Origin: Prasinococcaceae sp. CCMP 1430
Lineage: Eukaryota; Prasinodermophyta; Palmophyllophyceae; Prasinococcales; Prasinococcaceae
Direction of reading: 5' to 3'
NCBI GenBank assembly: GCA_013416795.1
Contig: RQSC01000027.1
Span: 383,888-447,887, forward strand
DNA: 64,000 bases
Made by a program: the position numbers and the translations under genes
Shown here: in pieces, positions 10,227 to 19,544 of the stretch
Layout: every line of letters begins with the position of its first letter
How positions within the stretch are numbered: the stretch's first letter is position 1
Notes under the pieces: generated by a model
What the model saw: the letters and a program-made list of their open reading frames with translations, nothing else
Databases searched by the model: none
Told to the model about the DNA's origin: nothing

Positions 10227-11630
10227 ATGTCTGCGAGGGGATCTAAGGGGGGGCGACGCGGGCGACGGCGCGTCGTGGCGAACACCGCCGTGGCGCTCAC
10301 GTTCGTCGTCGCTGCCTGCGTTACGCCAGCGGTGCGGTGCGCAGGGGAAGAGGTCGCGAGCGCCTGGTATGAACGGGCGCTCGCCGCAGGCATCAACGCT
10401 CTCACATCAGGGGGGAGGACGCCCCCAGCGAACGCCAGTTTGAACGCCGTTGAAGACGTCGACGAAGAAGTGGATGCCGATGACGCGCAGGTGGACACCG
10501 ACGCTGTGCTAGATGAGGTCGGCAGCAGCCTCGTGCCGGGGCAGCGGGTATCGTTCGGCATCGCTGGCCCTCGCGTCATAGGCGCCGCTGCGGCGCATGA
10601 GTTCATGTTCAAGTTTCGACCACGGCCGTGGCCGCCCCAGGAAGGCGACACCCCGAAGACGCCGCGCATTATGGCGCAGAAACCATCGACAAGACTTGGC
10701 AAGAAGGCGGTGCCCGCAATTGCCGGCATGTACAATACGGGCACGAACGCCGCGTTCGTGCAGCTCAACAAAAACTGCCAGCTGGCTCCCTGGCACTGGC
10801 AGATGGCGTCTGGAAAGCACGTGGCGCCCACCTGGACGCTCCCAGGGGTCGCTCCCGACGACTTTAAGGCCGAAGCGATGGCGTACTGGCGCCGCGTGAA
10901 CTTTGGTGGCAAGGAAGTGAACCTGCCCGTCGTCATCGTGCGGCACCCGCTCATCTGGCTGCTGAAGAGCATGTGTCGCAAGCACTACGGGGCCACTCCG
11001 CTAGCCCACGATCCCAGCTTCGTGTTGCGCAACACGAGCGTCTGTGGAAACAGCATATACCGCAACCCGCTGCGAAGGGTTTTTGACCGAAAACAGGACG
11101 AGGCCTGCAAGGCCGACGACGCCCTCGACAGGCGTAGCAGAATGCTTGCGCGGCGGGAAGCGTTGGAGGGGAAGGGAAGCCGCTGCTTCTTTGGCCTCAA
11201 TTACAAGGACCCCATCGACCTGTGGAATGATTGGTACAGCGCCTACACAGACTTGTATGACTCGGTCGATTTCCCCGTTGTCTTTATCCGGCATGAAGAC
11301 CTTCTGTTGCACCCGTACGAGGTCACAGCGAAGCTGTGCTGGGCTTATCAGAACGTGTCTCTCGCTCCCGAGGAGTTCAAGCCAAACGAGCGGAACGTCA
11401 AGGTGAAGGTAGACGGCACAAATGCGCAAGGACACAGGCCGATAACGGGCAAGGACGGCAAACCCGTGGCCGCCTCCTGGTACGCCCACCAAGTGCTTGA
11501 TCCGTCCTACGTCTTCTCCGACCAATCGGGCGAGCGACTGTCGGAGGACGAGCTGAGCTACTTGGCCAGCCGCGTCAACCAGACGCTCATGGAGTTCTTT
11601 GGCTACTCGATGGCCAGGGAGGAGCGGTGA
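10227..11630 (+). CDS. Sulfotransferase-like type II membrane protein, 467 aa
   Basis: The first ATG of the frame is at 10227. A basic N-terminus leads into a hydrophobic anchor (residues about 18-38, TAVALTFVVAACVTPAV), then an acidic stem. The catalytic region carries a PAPS 5'-phosphosulfate-binding-like loop AGMYNTGTN (from residue 166) and a 3'-phosphate-like motif VIVRHPLIWLLKSM (about 237). VVFIRHEDLLLHPYEV follows in the usual place. The layout suggests a Golgi lumenal enzyme sulfating glycans or proteins. Several NxS/T sites lie in the predicted lumenal part. A more diverged protein of the same type is encoded at 62552-63871. Confidence 0.75.
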   Translation: MSARGSKGGRRGRRRVVANTAVALTFVVAACVTPAVRCAGEEVASAWYERALAAGINALTSGGRTPPANASLNAVEDVDEEVDADDAQVDTDAVLDEVGSSLVPGQRVSFGIAGPRVIGAAAAHEFMFKFRPRPWPPQEGDTPKTPRIMAQKPSTRLGKKAVPAIAGMYNTGTNAAFVQLNKNCQLAPWHWQMASGKHVAPTWTLPGVAPDDFKAEAMAYWRRVNFGGKEVNLPVVIVRHPLIWLLKSMCRKHYGATPLAHDPSFVLRNTSVCGNSIYRNPLRRVFDRKQDEACKADDALDRRSRMLARREALEGKGSRCFFGLNYKDPIDLWNDWYSAYTDLYDSVDFPVVFIRHEDLLLHPYEVTAKLCWAYQNVSLAPEEFKPNERNVKVKVDGTNAQGHRPITGKDGKPVAASWYAHQVLDPSYVFSDQSGERLSEDELSYLASRVNQTLMEFFGYSMAREER

Positions 11631-11692
11631 GCGGTAGCTGGGCACAGGGGGCATAGGTGCAGGAGTAACAACGGTCTCGATTATTTTCCACA

Positions 11693-14600
11693 TCAGCAAA
11701 AATACCACACCGTGTCGCCTTCCTTGCCCCCGAGCGTGGCCACATTTTTCTCCAACTCGCCCATGCCGCTGGTCTCCGCCGCCCGCCGCGTGCCGACGGC
11801 GATCACGCATGGAGCCCTCGCCAGAGGATCACCGGGGGCGACTACAGGCGCCGAGCGCGGGCCTTGCAGAGCGTGATTCTCGTACTGTGGAAGCACTCAA
11901 GGGCAGCGAGCCGGGGTTCACGTCAGCGCAAGCTGCCCGCAGCTGACTCTGCGCGTCGCGGGGCGCACACGAGGGCGAACAGGGCACGCTTCAGCGAGCA
12001 ACCAATGAAAATGCACAAGACGCACCGTGGTGCCAATTCGGTTGGGCGCGATGTCGACGAATGCCCGGACCCTCCCGCGTGCCTCCGGGGAGAGTGCACC
12101 GAAGAGCTGGCGCCCGTCACGTCCGTTGCCCCAGATGACGAAACCACCATCCTCACGCCATGCCGGGCGCGAAAGCACTCGCCGCTCAAGCGCCGCCGCG
12201 CGCACAGCGAAGAGGCGTTGGCGCGACGTGCGGCTACTCGTCTGTGAGGGCGTCCAGCGGTACAGAAGGAGTGGTGAGCTCGTATCACCCACGCGCACCA
12301 GCGCCACGTCGTCCGCATGGCTCGCATCCGCAGGGACAGCAACATCGCCCGAATGCCCGCCGTCGCGGGGTACTAAAGCCACCGCTCTTGCCCTGCTCGG
12401 AGCACCGTTCTCTCCGTCGAAGCTCCCCAGGTGCCTGAGGAACCACTCGAGGTCCTCCGCCAGCGATTCCTGCAGACCGTCCTCTATGAAAGGCCCCGTC
12501 GCATCGAAGGTGGTGCGCGACATGAACCACGTGGGCATCTGCACGGTGGTCTCCCGAAACTGCTGTAGCAGCATCTGCTCGCCGCTCAGGGTGTTGGCCC
12601 AGCGGGAGTAGTGCTCGGTGGCGTCCAGTGGCATGCGCTGCCAAGCGCAGCCGAGCAGCGCGCGGGGATGTGCTCGCGCCGCTTGCTCCTGCGCCGCAAT
12701 GCGGCCCGGCATCATCACGTCGTCTGCATCGAGGAAGCACAGCAGCGTGCCGCTAGCATTTTCCACACAGCGATTCTTCGCGAAGCCGCAGCCCCGATTG
12801 GCTCCGGCGGAAGTGGTCTCGCTGCCGCTAACGACAGTGCCGATGCCACGCGCGCGCAGGTGCTCCGCCCATCGCTCGAGGATCGCGCGTGAGTCATCCG
12901 TCGAGGCGTCGTCGTACGCCGAGAGCTCAATGGGGCCCTCATAAGTCTGCGTGAGCAGACTCATGAGGCACTCATCGAGCCACTGGCTCGCGTTGTGCAC
13001 AGGCAGGATCACTGACACGAGCGGCAGAGTCGCATCGGCTGGAGGTCGCGCCGGCAGCTCGTCGGGCAGAGCACTGATGGCTCGCGCGAGCGCGCCGATC
13101 ACCCGACGTTCCGCCTCAGCTCGGGCGCATAGTGGCGCCACATCTGTGCTCCGTGGCTGCACAGCCTGCATCACCATGCCGTCCGATGCGTGCGTGGCGC
13201 CCCCAGTACCCGTGACTGCCCCACCTTCGTCAGCCACTGCGCCGGCGACTCCGGCGGATTCAAACAAAGGATGGCCATGCCGGTCGAACGCCTCTTCTGT
13301 GATGCGCACCATGCCATTGGCCATCAGTCTGGGCATCTCGCCGAGATTCTTTGTACCGCTATGCACCGCCAGTGGATGCAAGATCGCGACGTCGCCTGCA
13401 CACCCAACTATCTGCTCGATCCGCTGCTCACCAGCGCACCTCGAGCTACCATCGGCTGCGCGCGCGTATCGCAGCGAGCCATCGACGATGCCTCGCAGCG
13501 TACGCTCCTGCGCCCATACGGAGAGCTGGTCGTGTGCCACACCAGCAGGACCTTCCTCGCAGAGGCGTGCTGCCACCCACTCATGCGAACGGGCCACCAC
13601 CGCGGTGCCTCCTTCACCGGGCGCCCAGTCGCTCAGCAGCAGCAGCAGCACCGCGCCCTGATAGCGATGCCCCGCGGACGTGCGCCGCGCCGAAGTATCA
13701 AAACCTGGTCCGATGTCAACGTGCCAGCCGCGATGCTCCACACGGCGACGATTCACCGCAGTCCAGCACGCCTCGGCGCTCGACTCTGGCGCACTCTTCC
13801 CGACTCCCCTCGCGTCCGCGCCGCCGCTGTCAGTGCGTGTGGCCACGGCGCCCGCGCTGGTTATCCCCCTCGCTCCGGCCGTCTGATGGTCGGCCGTTGC
13901 TGCTTCGGCCTCAGCCGCGTCCAGGGCAGTGAGATGGGCGGCCCTGAGCAGTATCTGTCTAGTGGTGCGCGTCGAGTGTCGCTGGAATGCAGAGGCGAGT
14001 TTGTTGGGAGCGTGCTGGCCGCCGAGCGCGGCAACGCACTCGCGGAGCCTCGCATCCTCAGCATCCGTCCACGGCGGGCACCAGCGCTCGCGGCACATGC
14101 GCTTGGTGCGGCCATTTCCCACGGCAACCGCGACGGCCGACCAGCCCTCGCCGCGTGATACCGCCTCCGCCAGCCGCTCGTCCTCGTCCTTTCCCCACGC
14201 GGGCCCACAGCCGTCGTGGCCAGGCGCGGCGAGCGCCTGCCCTGCCGCCCGCCCGCCTGCCTTGCTGCCGTGGCTCTCCTTCTCCTCGCCCTCTGGAAAG
14301 ACAACCGGGCTGTACCAATGCCGGACATAGGCGGCACCCTCCGCGGGGGGGGGACCATTGAGCGGAATAGTCCACCTGCCCTCGCCTAGGAGGGCATCGA
14401 GCGCACGCCGCAGCGGCTGCGACTCACACACGCTCGCCCAGCAGCAGCCCGCGGCGGTTGCGGCTGTAGCATCCCTGGATATGGTAGGCGGCGCCACCTC
14501 AACGACGCGCCGGCCGCGTCCACGCGGCCAGGTCGAGGCGTCCTCAAGCCTGACGCGCGGAGTGCCACTCTCCTGCGGCACGCGCGGGCTCGCGAGCTCC

Positions 14601-14947
14601 GCGGCGACCGAGCGCGCGAGCGCCGCCACCGTGGCCGGGCCGAGAGCGCCTCGCACGATGCCGTAGCCGCGCTCGCGGACCTCGCGCGCGACCGCTACCT
14701 CTGCCTGCCGGCAAATCTCGACCGCGCGTTCCAGCGCTGGGCCGCCGGCAGCGACATCGGCGCGGATGCCGAGCAAGCGCTGGTCGAGGCAGGCATACTC
14801 GAGCCGGGCGACGGCGCGCGCGGTGTTTGCGCGTGGTACCAGCCCCCAAGGCATGACCATCCGGCGGAAGCCGCCAGGACCGGGCAATGGCGCTCCACCC
14901 TCTCGGCAGTCATCGGCCAGCTGCGCGCCCGGTTCTGGCTGCGGCAT
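11693..14947 (-). CDS. Fe(II)/2-oxoglutarate dioxygenase (PhyH-like) - SANT/Myb - B3GNTL1/QTGAL-type glycosyltransferase fusion, 1037 aa
   Basis: Exons 14947-12026 and 11884-11693 are joined by a 141-nt intron (donor GTGCGT, acceptor CCACAG, phase 0). A phytanoyl-CoA-dioxygenase-like fold carries the iron ligands HVD (GWHVDIG, about residue 406) and a distal H (LAVHSG, about 530), with an R in the RLMANGMVRI strand. Inserted before the HxD motif are two tryptophan-bearing Myb/SANT repeats (about 245-335), the first ending RTKRMCRERW. The C-terminal GT-A domain starts LVSVILPVHNASQWL (about 641) and has CFLDADDVMMPGR and MPTWFMSR. It matches vertebrate B3GNTL1 through to the tail CVIAVG...GDTVWYFC, which the second exon supplies. 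B3GNTL1 was recently assigned as the queuosine-tRNA galactosyltransferase. The frame is open upstream to 15238 without an ATG, so a 5' exon is possible. Confidence 0.85.
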
Positions 14948-15364
14948 CGGACGATGGCGGACATCGTCGCACGGCTCGCCCGGGAACGCAGGTGGCCACG
15001 CCGCGCCCGCCACGGAGGTGCGCTCCCCCCCCGCCCCCTCCCCCCGCCCTTCCTTCAGCTCCGCCCACTTCCGCCCAAGCACCTCGCCTGCGTGCACTCT
15101 GGCATCGGACCTCGCCTGCGCCAACGTGTGCAGAGCGCTCGGGACTGAGGTCGCTGTGGCGGCGGCGGCTGGATTTCTACTTTTAAGGAATGGGAGCGTT
15201 GCCCATGTGCGCGAAGCGCTGCCTACGTAGACGCGCACTCACGTTCGTGGCTCACGGCTCGTGCTCGCCCTCGCGGCGCGCGCTCGCGCTTGCGGCTTCC
15301 GCTCGTGCACTGCAAGGGTTTACCACGGCCGCCTCGGCACGGTCTGCAGCGCGCGCCACCGCCC
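14948..15364. other. Gap between two tandem minus-strand genes
   Basis: The part next to 14947 stays open in the frame of the fusion gene up to 15238 and may hold an unseen 5' exon or UTR. Otherwise I see only GC-rich sequence and a C-rich run near 15020. Confidence 0.3.
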
Positions 15365-16357
15365 TCACAGGCGCGCACGTGGCCCTGGTGAGGATACGCC
15401 CATACCGCCGCTGCCCGCATCACCCACGCCCGCGCTGCCAGCTCGCACCCTAGATGCGTGGAAGAGGGAGGAGCTCTTGGCCGCTTCGCGCGACATCTTC
15501 GCCCAGATTTTGCGCTCCCTGCGCTCCTGCCACTCGACGGCCTCGCCAACGAACTGTCTGAGCGCCTCCTCGTACTTCGTTGGGTCCTTGCGAAGCAGGC
15601 CGACGTGCGGGCACCCCGCGAACTCAACGCGGCGCAGCGGGCGCCCGGCGTCGCTACCCGCCAGCATACGAGCGTGGAACTCAAGCAGCTCCTCCTTCGG
15701 GCAGATGCGGTCATCCTTCGAGTGGAGCAGGAGGACCGCCCAGTCAGTGCAACCCACCAACGCCGCCCAGAAAGCGTGTCGTTGCTTCTCGAATGTCCTC
15801 GCGAAGACGAGGTCGAGGCCGGGTGTCGCCGCGAGCGCCGCAAGCCGCACGGGGAAGGGAATGCCGCTCACCCCCCCCTCCTCTGAGATGAAGCGCACCC
15901 CGTGTCGCGAAGTGTAGTCAACAGGCCCACTGTCGAAGCAGACTCCCGCCACCCGCGCCCGCAGGCTCGCGTACTGGCGATTGTGTTTGAGAAGCAGCAC
16001 GGCCTCGCTCAGGCACGCCTTCGCCGAGCCCGAAAAGCACGCGAACACGACTCGTCGCCCGTCGCCACCGCGGCGCAGGTCGTCCAGCAGCACACGCAGC
16101 ACCTGATGCGCCAGCGCGCGCGCCATGCCCTCGAACCACATGTTTGCCATCGCCGGGTACACCGCCAGGCGCGGCGCTGCGCCCGCCGCGCGCCACGCGG
16201 CCGCGAACTTGCCCACGACGTCCGAGCGCGCCCCCATGTGCGCGAGCATCACCACTTTGCACCTGCACCCTTTGGCGACCTCGCCGTAGTCCTCGAACGG
16301 CACGACCCGCGAGCTGAAGAGCGCCCCTTGCGTGCGCTCCCGGCTGCGCCGCACCAT
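15365..16357 (-). CDS. TMEM53/DUF829-family alpha/beta-hydrolase-like protein, 330 aa
   Basis: The single open frame starts at ATG 16357; an in-frame extension to 16465 is pure arginine/alanine repeat and was not used. After a strand-like CKVVMLAHMGARSD the protein follows the DUF829 pattern: FEGMARAL helix, a nucleophile-elbow-like FACFSGSAKA, VCFDSGPVDY, an acid in LLHSKDDRICPKEE, and a late histidine in CPHVGLLRKDP. TMEM53 in animals sits in the nuclear envelope/ER and limits BMP-Smad signalling; enzymatic activity of the family is unproven. The usual GxSxG is here CFSGS, so activity is uncertain. The tail beyond residue about 290 is polar and unstructured. Confidence 0.75.
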   Translation of the reverse strand: MVRRSRERTQGALFSSRVVPFEDYGEVAKGCRCKVVMLAHMGARSDVVGKFAAAWRAAGAAPRLAVYPAMANMWFEGMARALAHQVLRVLLDDLRRGGDGRRVVFACFSGSAKACLSEAVLLLKHNRQYASLRARVAGVCFDSGPVDYTSRHGVRFISEEGGVSGIPFPVRLAALAATPGLDLVFARTFEKQRHAFWAALVGCTDWAVLLLHSKDDRICPKEELLEFHARMLAGSDAGRPLRRVEFAGCPHVGLLRKDPTKYEEALRQFVGEAVEWQERRERKIWAKMSREAAKSSSLFHASRVRAGSAGVGDAGSGGMGVSSPGPRARL

Positions 16358-16727
16358 GGCGCGCGCGCGTAAGCTGCAGCGCGCGCCTAGCACCGCTTGG
16401 CGGGTGCCGGCCAGCCCTGGCTCCCTCGCCCGCGCGCGCGCGCCTGCGCGCGCGCGCGCGCGCACATGCGCGTGCAGTGCGTTGTTCCTTTAGAGCGCTA
16501 ATCCGTTAATGATGGGTATATTCGCACGCACGTATTCTTCTGCAATGCAATTCGGAGGCTCGGCCCTCCGCGTTTTCCCTCCCGTCCAAAACAGATGNCG
16601 CGGGTTGGGCGCGCGCGGGGTTGGGTGCGGGGGTGGGGGGACTCGCGCCGCGGACACGGGCGCGGGCGCAGGCGCGAGTGCGGGCGCGTGTGCGGGGGAG
16701 CTGTGGTGAAGTGCGGGGGAGGGGAGG
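16358..16727. promoter_or_regulatory. Divergent gap with CG-dinucleotide runs and one N
   Basis: It lies between the TMEM53-like (-) and MTR3-like (+) genes. It has an almost uninterrupted CG/GC tract at about 16425-16465 and a G-rich run near 16615-16640. A single unknown base at 16598 may mark a contig join. Confidence 0.45.
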
Positions 16728-17483
16728 ATGGACACGGTCGCTGCGCGCGCCGACGGCCGCGCGGCTGCCGACGCGCGACCCCTGCGACTGAGGGTTGGCG
16801 GTGCAGTGGCGGCCGCGCGCGGGTCGGCGTACGCCGAGTGCTGCGGGGCGCGTGTGCTCGCGGCGGTGCGAGGGCCGGCGGCGCCCGTGGCATCGGCGGA
16901 GGCGCCTGCGTGGAGCGCCAGGGGAGCGCTGGAGGTGAGCGTGGAGGTCGCCGCGTTCGCAGCGGAGGGAGGTTACGTCGCAGATGCACGCGAGGACGCG
17001 GCAGTAGCTGCCGACGACGACGCGCGAGAGGCGGAGGAGCGACACCGCGGGCGCGAGAGCGCACTCTCGCACGCCCTGCGCGCCGCGCTACTGCCTGCCG
17101 TGCTTGCCGAGGAGTTTCCGAAGGCAGCAGTCCGCATCGACGTGCTAGTGCTCGAAAGCGACGGCGACGTTTTCGCCGCGTGCGCTGCGGCTTCGAGCGC
17201 CGCGCTCGTTGACGCAGGCGTGCCAATGCGTGACCTCGTGACGGGCGCGACGGTGGCGCGCGTCGGAGCAGGGCTGCTCGTGGACCCGAGCGCGGCAGAG
17301 GTGGCGCAGGCCCGCGGGGGTGCCACGATCGCATGCATGGGCAAGAGCGAGGCCATGACTTTGTGGGAGCTGGATGCTGTGTGGACAACCGAGGAGGCAC
17401 AGGGCGCGATGGAGGCGGCGGCCAAGGGCGCGGCGCACGCCGACGAGGAGCTGCGAGTGGCGCTCAGGGAGGCGCTCGAGTGA
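16728..17483 (+). CDS. MTR3: Exosome RNase-PH-like subunit, probably MTR3 (EXOSC6), 251 aa
   Basis: The intronless frame starts at ATG 16728. It is an RNase PH fold: N-terminal RPLRLRVGGAVAAARGSAYAE with VLAAVRGP matches the R..G....A.GSAYAE signature of MTR3, and the second half has VRIDVLVLESDGDVFAACAAA and VDAGVPMRDLVTG. In eukaryotes MTR3 pairs with RRP42 or RRP43 in the six-membered catalytically inert ring of the RNA exosome. RRP41 is the main alternative because VPMRD is also typical of it; the N-terminal motif favours MTR3. An acidic E/D/R-rich insertion (about residues 85-108) replaces the usual loop. Confidence 0.75.
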   Translation: MDTVAARADGRAAADARPLRLRVGGAVAAARGSAYAECCGARVLAAVRGPAAPVASAEAPAWSARGALEVSVEVAAFAAEGGYVADAREDAAVAADDDAREAEERHRGRESALSHALRAALLPAVLAEEFPKAAVRIDVLVLESDGDVFAACAAASSAALVDAGVPMRDLVTGATVARVGAGLLVDPSAAEVAQARGGATIACMGKSEAMTLWELDAVWTTEEAQGAMEAAAKGAAHADEELRVALREALE

Positions 17484-17624
17484 GCGCGCGCTCCCGCGCG
17501 CACAGCGGAATAATACACGGCACGCTCAAGCAGCTGCGCGAAGCACATCTGGCCGCCGCTGCCGCGCAGGCGCGGACGCCGCTGATTGCTCTCAACATGG
17601 CGCCCTATGCGCCTCCAAAATTCA

Positions 17625-19286
17625 TTACGAAGAGGCGGCGCGAACCTTGGCAGACACCTTCCCGGTCTTCTTGAGGTGCCCGGCGACCTCAGCGGCCTTC
17701 TCCTGGCCGAACTCCACGCAGCGCCCGAGCGCCACGCCGCCGGTGTAGTTGCCACCGAGGAAGATGCCCTCGCAGCCGCCCACCTCCCAAAGCCCCGACT
17801 GCACCCGATCGAGCAGCTTCTGGTGGCCCACGTTGAACTGCGGGATGGCCTGCGGCCAGCAGCGCACGCCGAGCACCTTGGGCGGGGCGGCACCCGGCTT
17901 GAGCAGCGTCTTCAGGCAGTCGGTGTGCGTCTGGGCCGCGATCTCCTCGTCGCTGAGCTCGGCGATGGGCGGGTCATACAACATGGGGTCTTGCACGCCG
18001 CCGATGTAGTGCAGCAGCATGACCTCATCGTCGGGGCACCTGTCGTCGCCAAAGAGGCTCGACGAGTAGATGGTGCCCAGCGTGCGAATGCCCTCTCGCC
18101 GCGGGTGGAGCTGGCCGAAGCCATTCACGGGGCCCTTCCCATGCTCTGGCTCGCGGAAGGCCGACTTGGGGTACACCACGGTCACGGAGTACACGGTCGG
18201 GTAGGTGAACTTCTCCAGCGTCTCGCCTACGACGCCCGAAATGGGTGCCAGCAGGTCGGCGGTCACGTACGCAGGGGCGGTAATTAGCACGGTGCCCGCA
18301 TGCACCTTGCGCTCACCCTCTGGGGTGTCGTAAGTCAGCAGGTAGCCGTCGTAGGACGTGTTGCCCGCCTTCGCCACGGCCTTGAGCGTCCAGTTGCAAC
18401 GCACGTCGTCCTCCCCGATGGCCTGCACCAGCGCCTCGGGCAGGCGCTTGAGGCCGCCGCGGAAGGAGCCCACGGTCTGGCCCTTGACCTCGGGAAGGCG
18501 CGGGTCGCGCGGCGGAATCTTCCCCGACTTCTTCTTGTCGGCCGTCTCTTTCTGCGCGATGATGGCGCCGGCCACCAGCGATCCGCCGAGCGGTTCGAGG
18601 CGCTGCACGCGTCCCGTCGCGGCGGTTGCGCTGAGCTGCGCCGGGTCGCCCGCGTACACGCCCGAGCAGAAGGGCTCGATCAGGCGCTGAAAAGCTTCGT
18701 CGCCCAGGTTGCGCGAGACGAACTCCTTGACACTCTCCTCCTTGCCCATGGGCGCGGGTGGGCGGATGCCGACGGCGCCCAGGCCGGCACGAATCTTGCC
18801 CGGGAAGGTGAGAAAATCGCCAAAGACAGCGTCGGCAGGCGTGGCGGGCAGCGCGCGGAGCTTGCCGTCCCACAGCGCGAAGCGGTAGCTGCCGGGATCC
18901 GCGAGGAGGATATCGTCCTGCAGGCCCACGTCGCACGCGGTCGACAGGATGGGGTCGCCCGGCTGGAAGCTGTTGGGCCCCTCCTCCCAGCGGTACGGGC
19001 CGTCCTCGACGGTCGTGATGTTGCCGCCGACGCGGTCGCGCGCCTCTGTCACCAGCAGCGACGGCGCGCCGTGCTTCTTCTTGAGATCATGCGCGGCGGT
19101 GAGGCCGCTCACGCCTGCTCCCACGACCACCACGTCGTACTCCTCCGCCGCACCGTCCGCCGCGCGCGGCGCCGCGCGACCCTGCCGCCGCTGCCGCAGC
19201 ACGCGCGCGCGCTGCAGCGGCGCGCGCGCGACACGCGCGCGCGAGCAACACGCGCGCGGACGCGCCCCGAACCCCAATCCTCCCAT
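17625..19286 (-). CDS. PPOX: Protoporphyrinogen IX oxidase, plastid type, 553 aa
   Basis: The single exon starts at ATG 19286. Residues 1-45 are rich in R and A with no acidic residues, as in a plastid transit peptide. The FAD-binding motif EYDVVVVGAGVSGLTAA follows, then EARDRVGGNITT and GPYRWEEGPNSFQPG, the plant PPOX1 signature. FCSGVYAGDPAQLS, GSFRGGLKRLPEAL, LHYIGGV and the C-terminal LGGNYTGGVALGRCVEFG complete the family pattern. The enzyme oxidises protoporphyrinogen IX to protoporphyrin IX, the last common step of haem and chlorophyll synthesis, at the thylakoid or envelope membrane. A 19-base sequence directly abutting the start codon recurs at 48791-48809. Confidence 0.95.
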   Translation of the reverse strand: MGGLGFGARPRACCSRARVARAPLQRARVLRQRRQGRAAPRAADGAAEEYDVVVVGAGVSGLTAAHDLKKKHGAPSLLVTEARDRVGGNITTVEDGPYRWEEGPNSFQPGDPILSTACDVGLQDDILLADPGSYRFALWDGKLRALPATPADAVFGDFLTFPGKIRAGLGAVGIRPPAPMGKEESVKEFVSRNLGDEAFQRLIEPFCSGVYAGDPAQLSATAATGRVQRLEPLGGSLVAGAIIAQKETADKKKSGKIPPRDPRLPEVKGQTVGSFRGGLKRLPEALVQAIGEDDVRCNWTLKAVAKAGNTSYDGYLLTYDTPEGERKVHAGTVLITAPAYVTADLLAPISGVVGETLEKFTYPTVYSVTVVYPKSAFREPEHGKGPVNGFGQLHPRREGIRTLGTIYSSSLFGDDRCPDDEVMLLHYIGGVQDPMLYDPPIAELSDEEIAAQTHTDCLKTLLKPGAAPPKVLGVRCWPQAIPQFNVGHQKLLDRVQSGLWEVGGCEGIFLGGNYTGGVALGRCVEFGQEKAAEVAGHLKKTGKVSAKVRAASS

Positions 19287-19544
19287 CCGAACCCAAACCT
19301 CCACCCGCCTTTAGAATGACAACGGGGCCCGCGGGCCGCAGAGGCCGAGCGAGAAACCCTCCCGCGTCCGATTCGCGGATAAACGCGAGATCTCCTCTCG
19401 GACATCTCGTCCCGGAGATCCGGCTGGCCGCAGGCACAAACGGGTCTGACCCTAATCCAAACAGGGGGACCGAGGTCACATTCCAACCCTAACCCGCGCG
19501 CGCGAATCGGCGGCGGGCGGCGCGCGCGGCTCGTCGGCGTGCAG

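Noticed and set aside
11693-14947. The fusion as an assembly artefact of two genes
   Set aside because: All three domains share one uninterrupted frame of 974 codons with uniform codon bias and no N, so a join error is unlikely. cDNA proof is still lacking.
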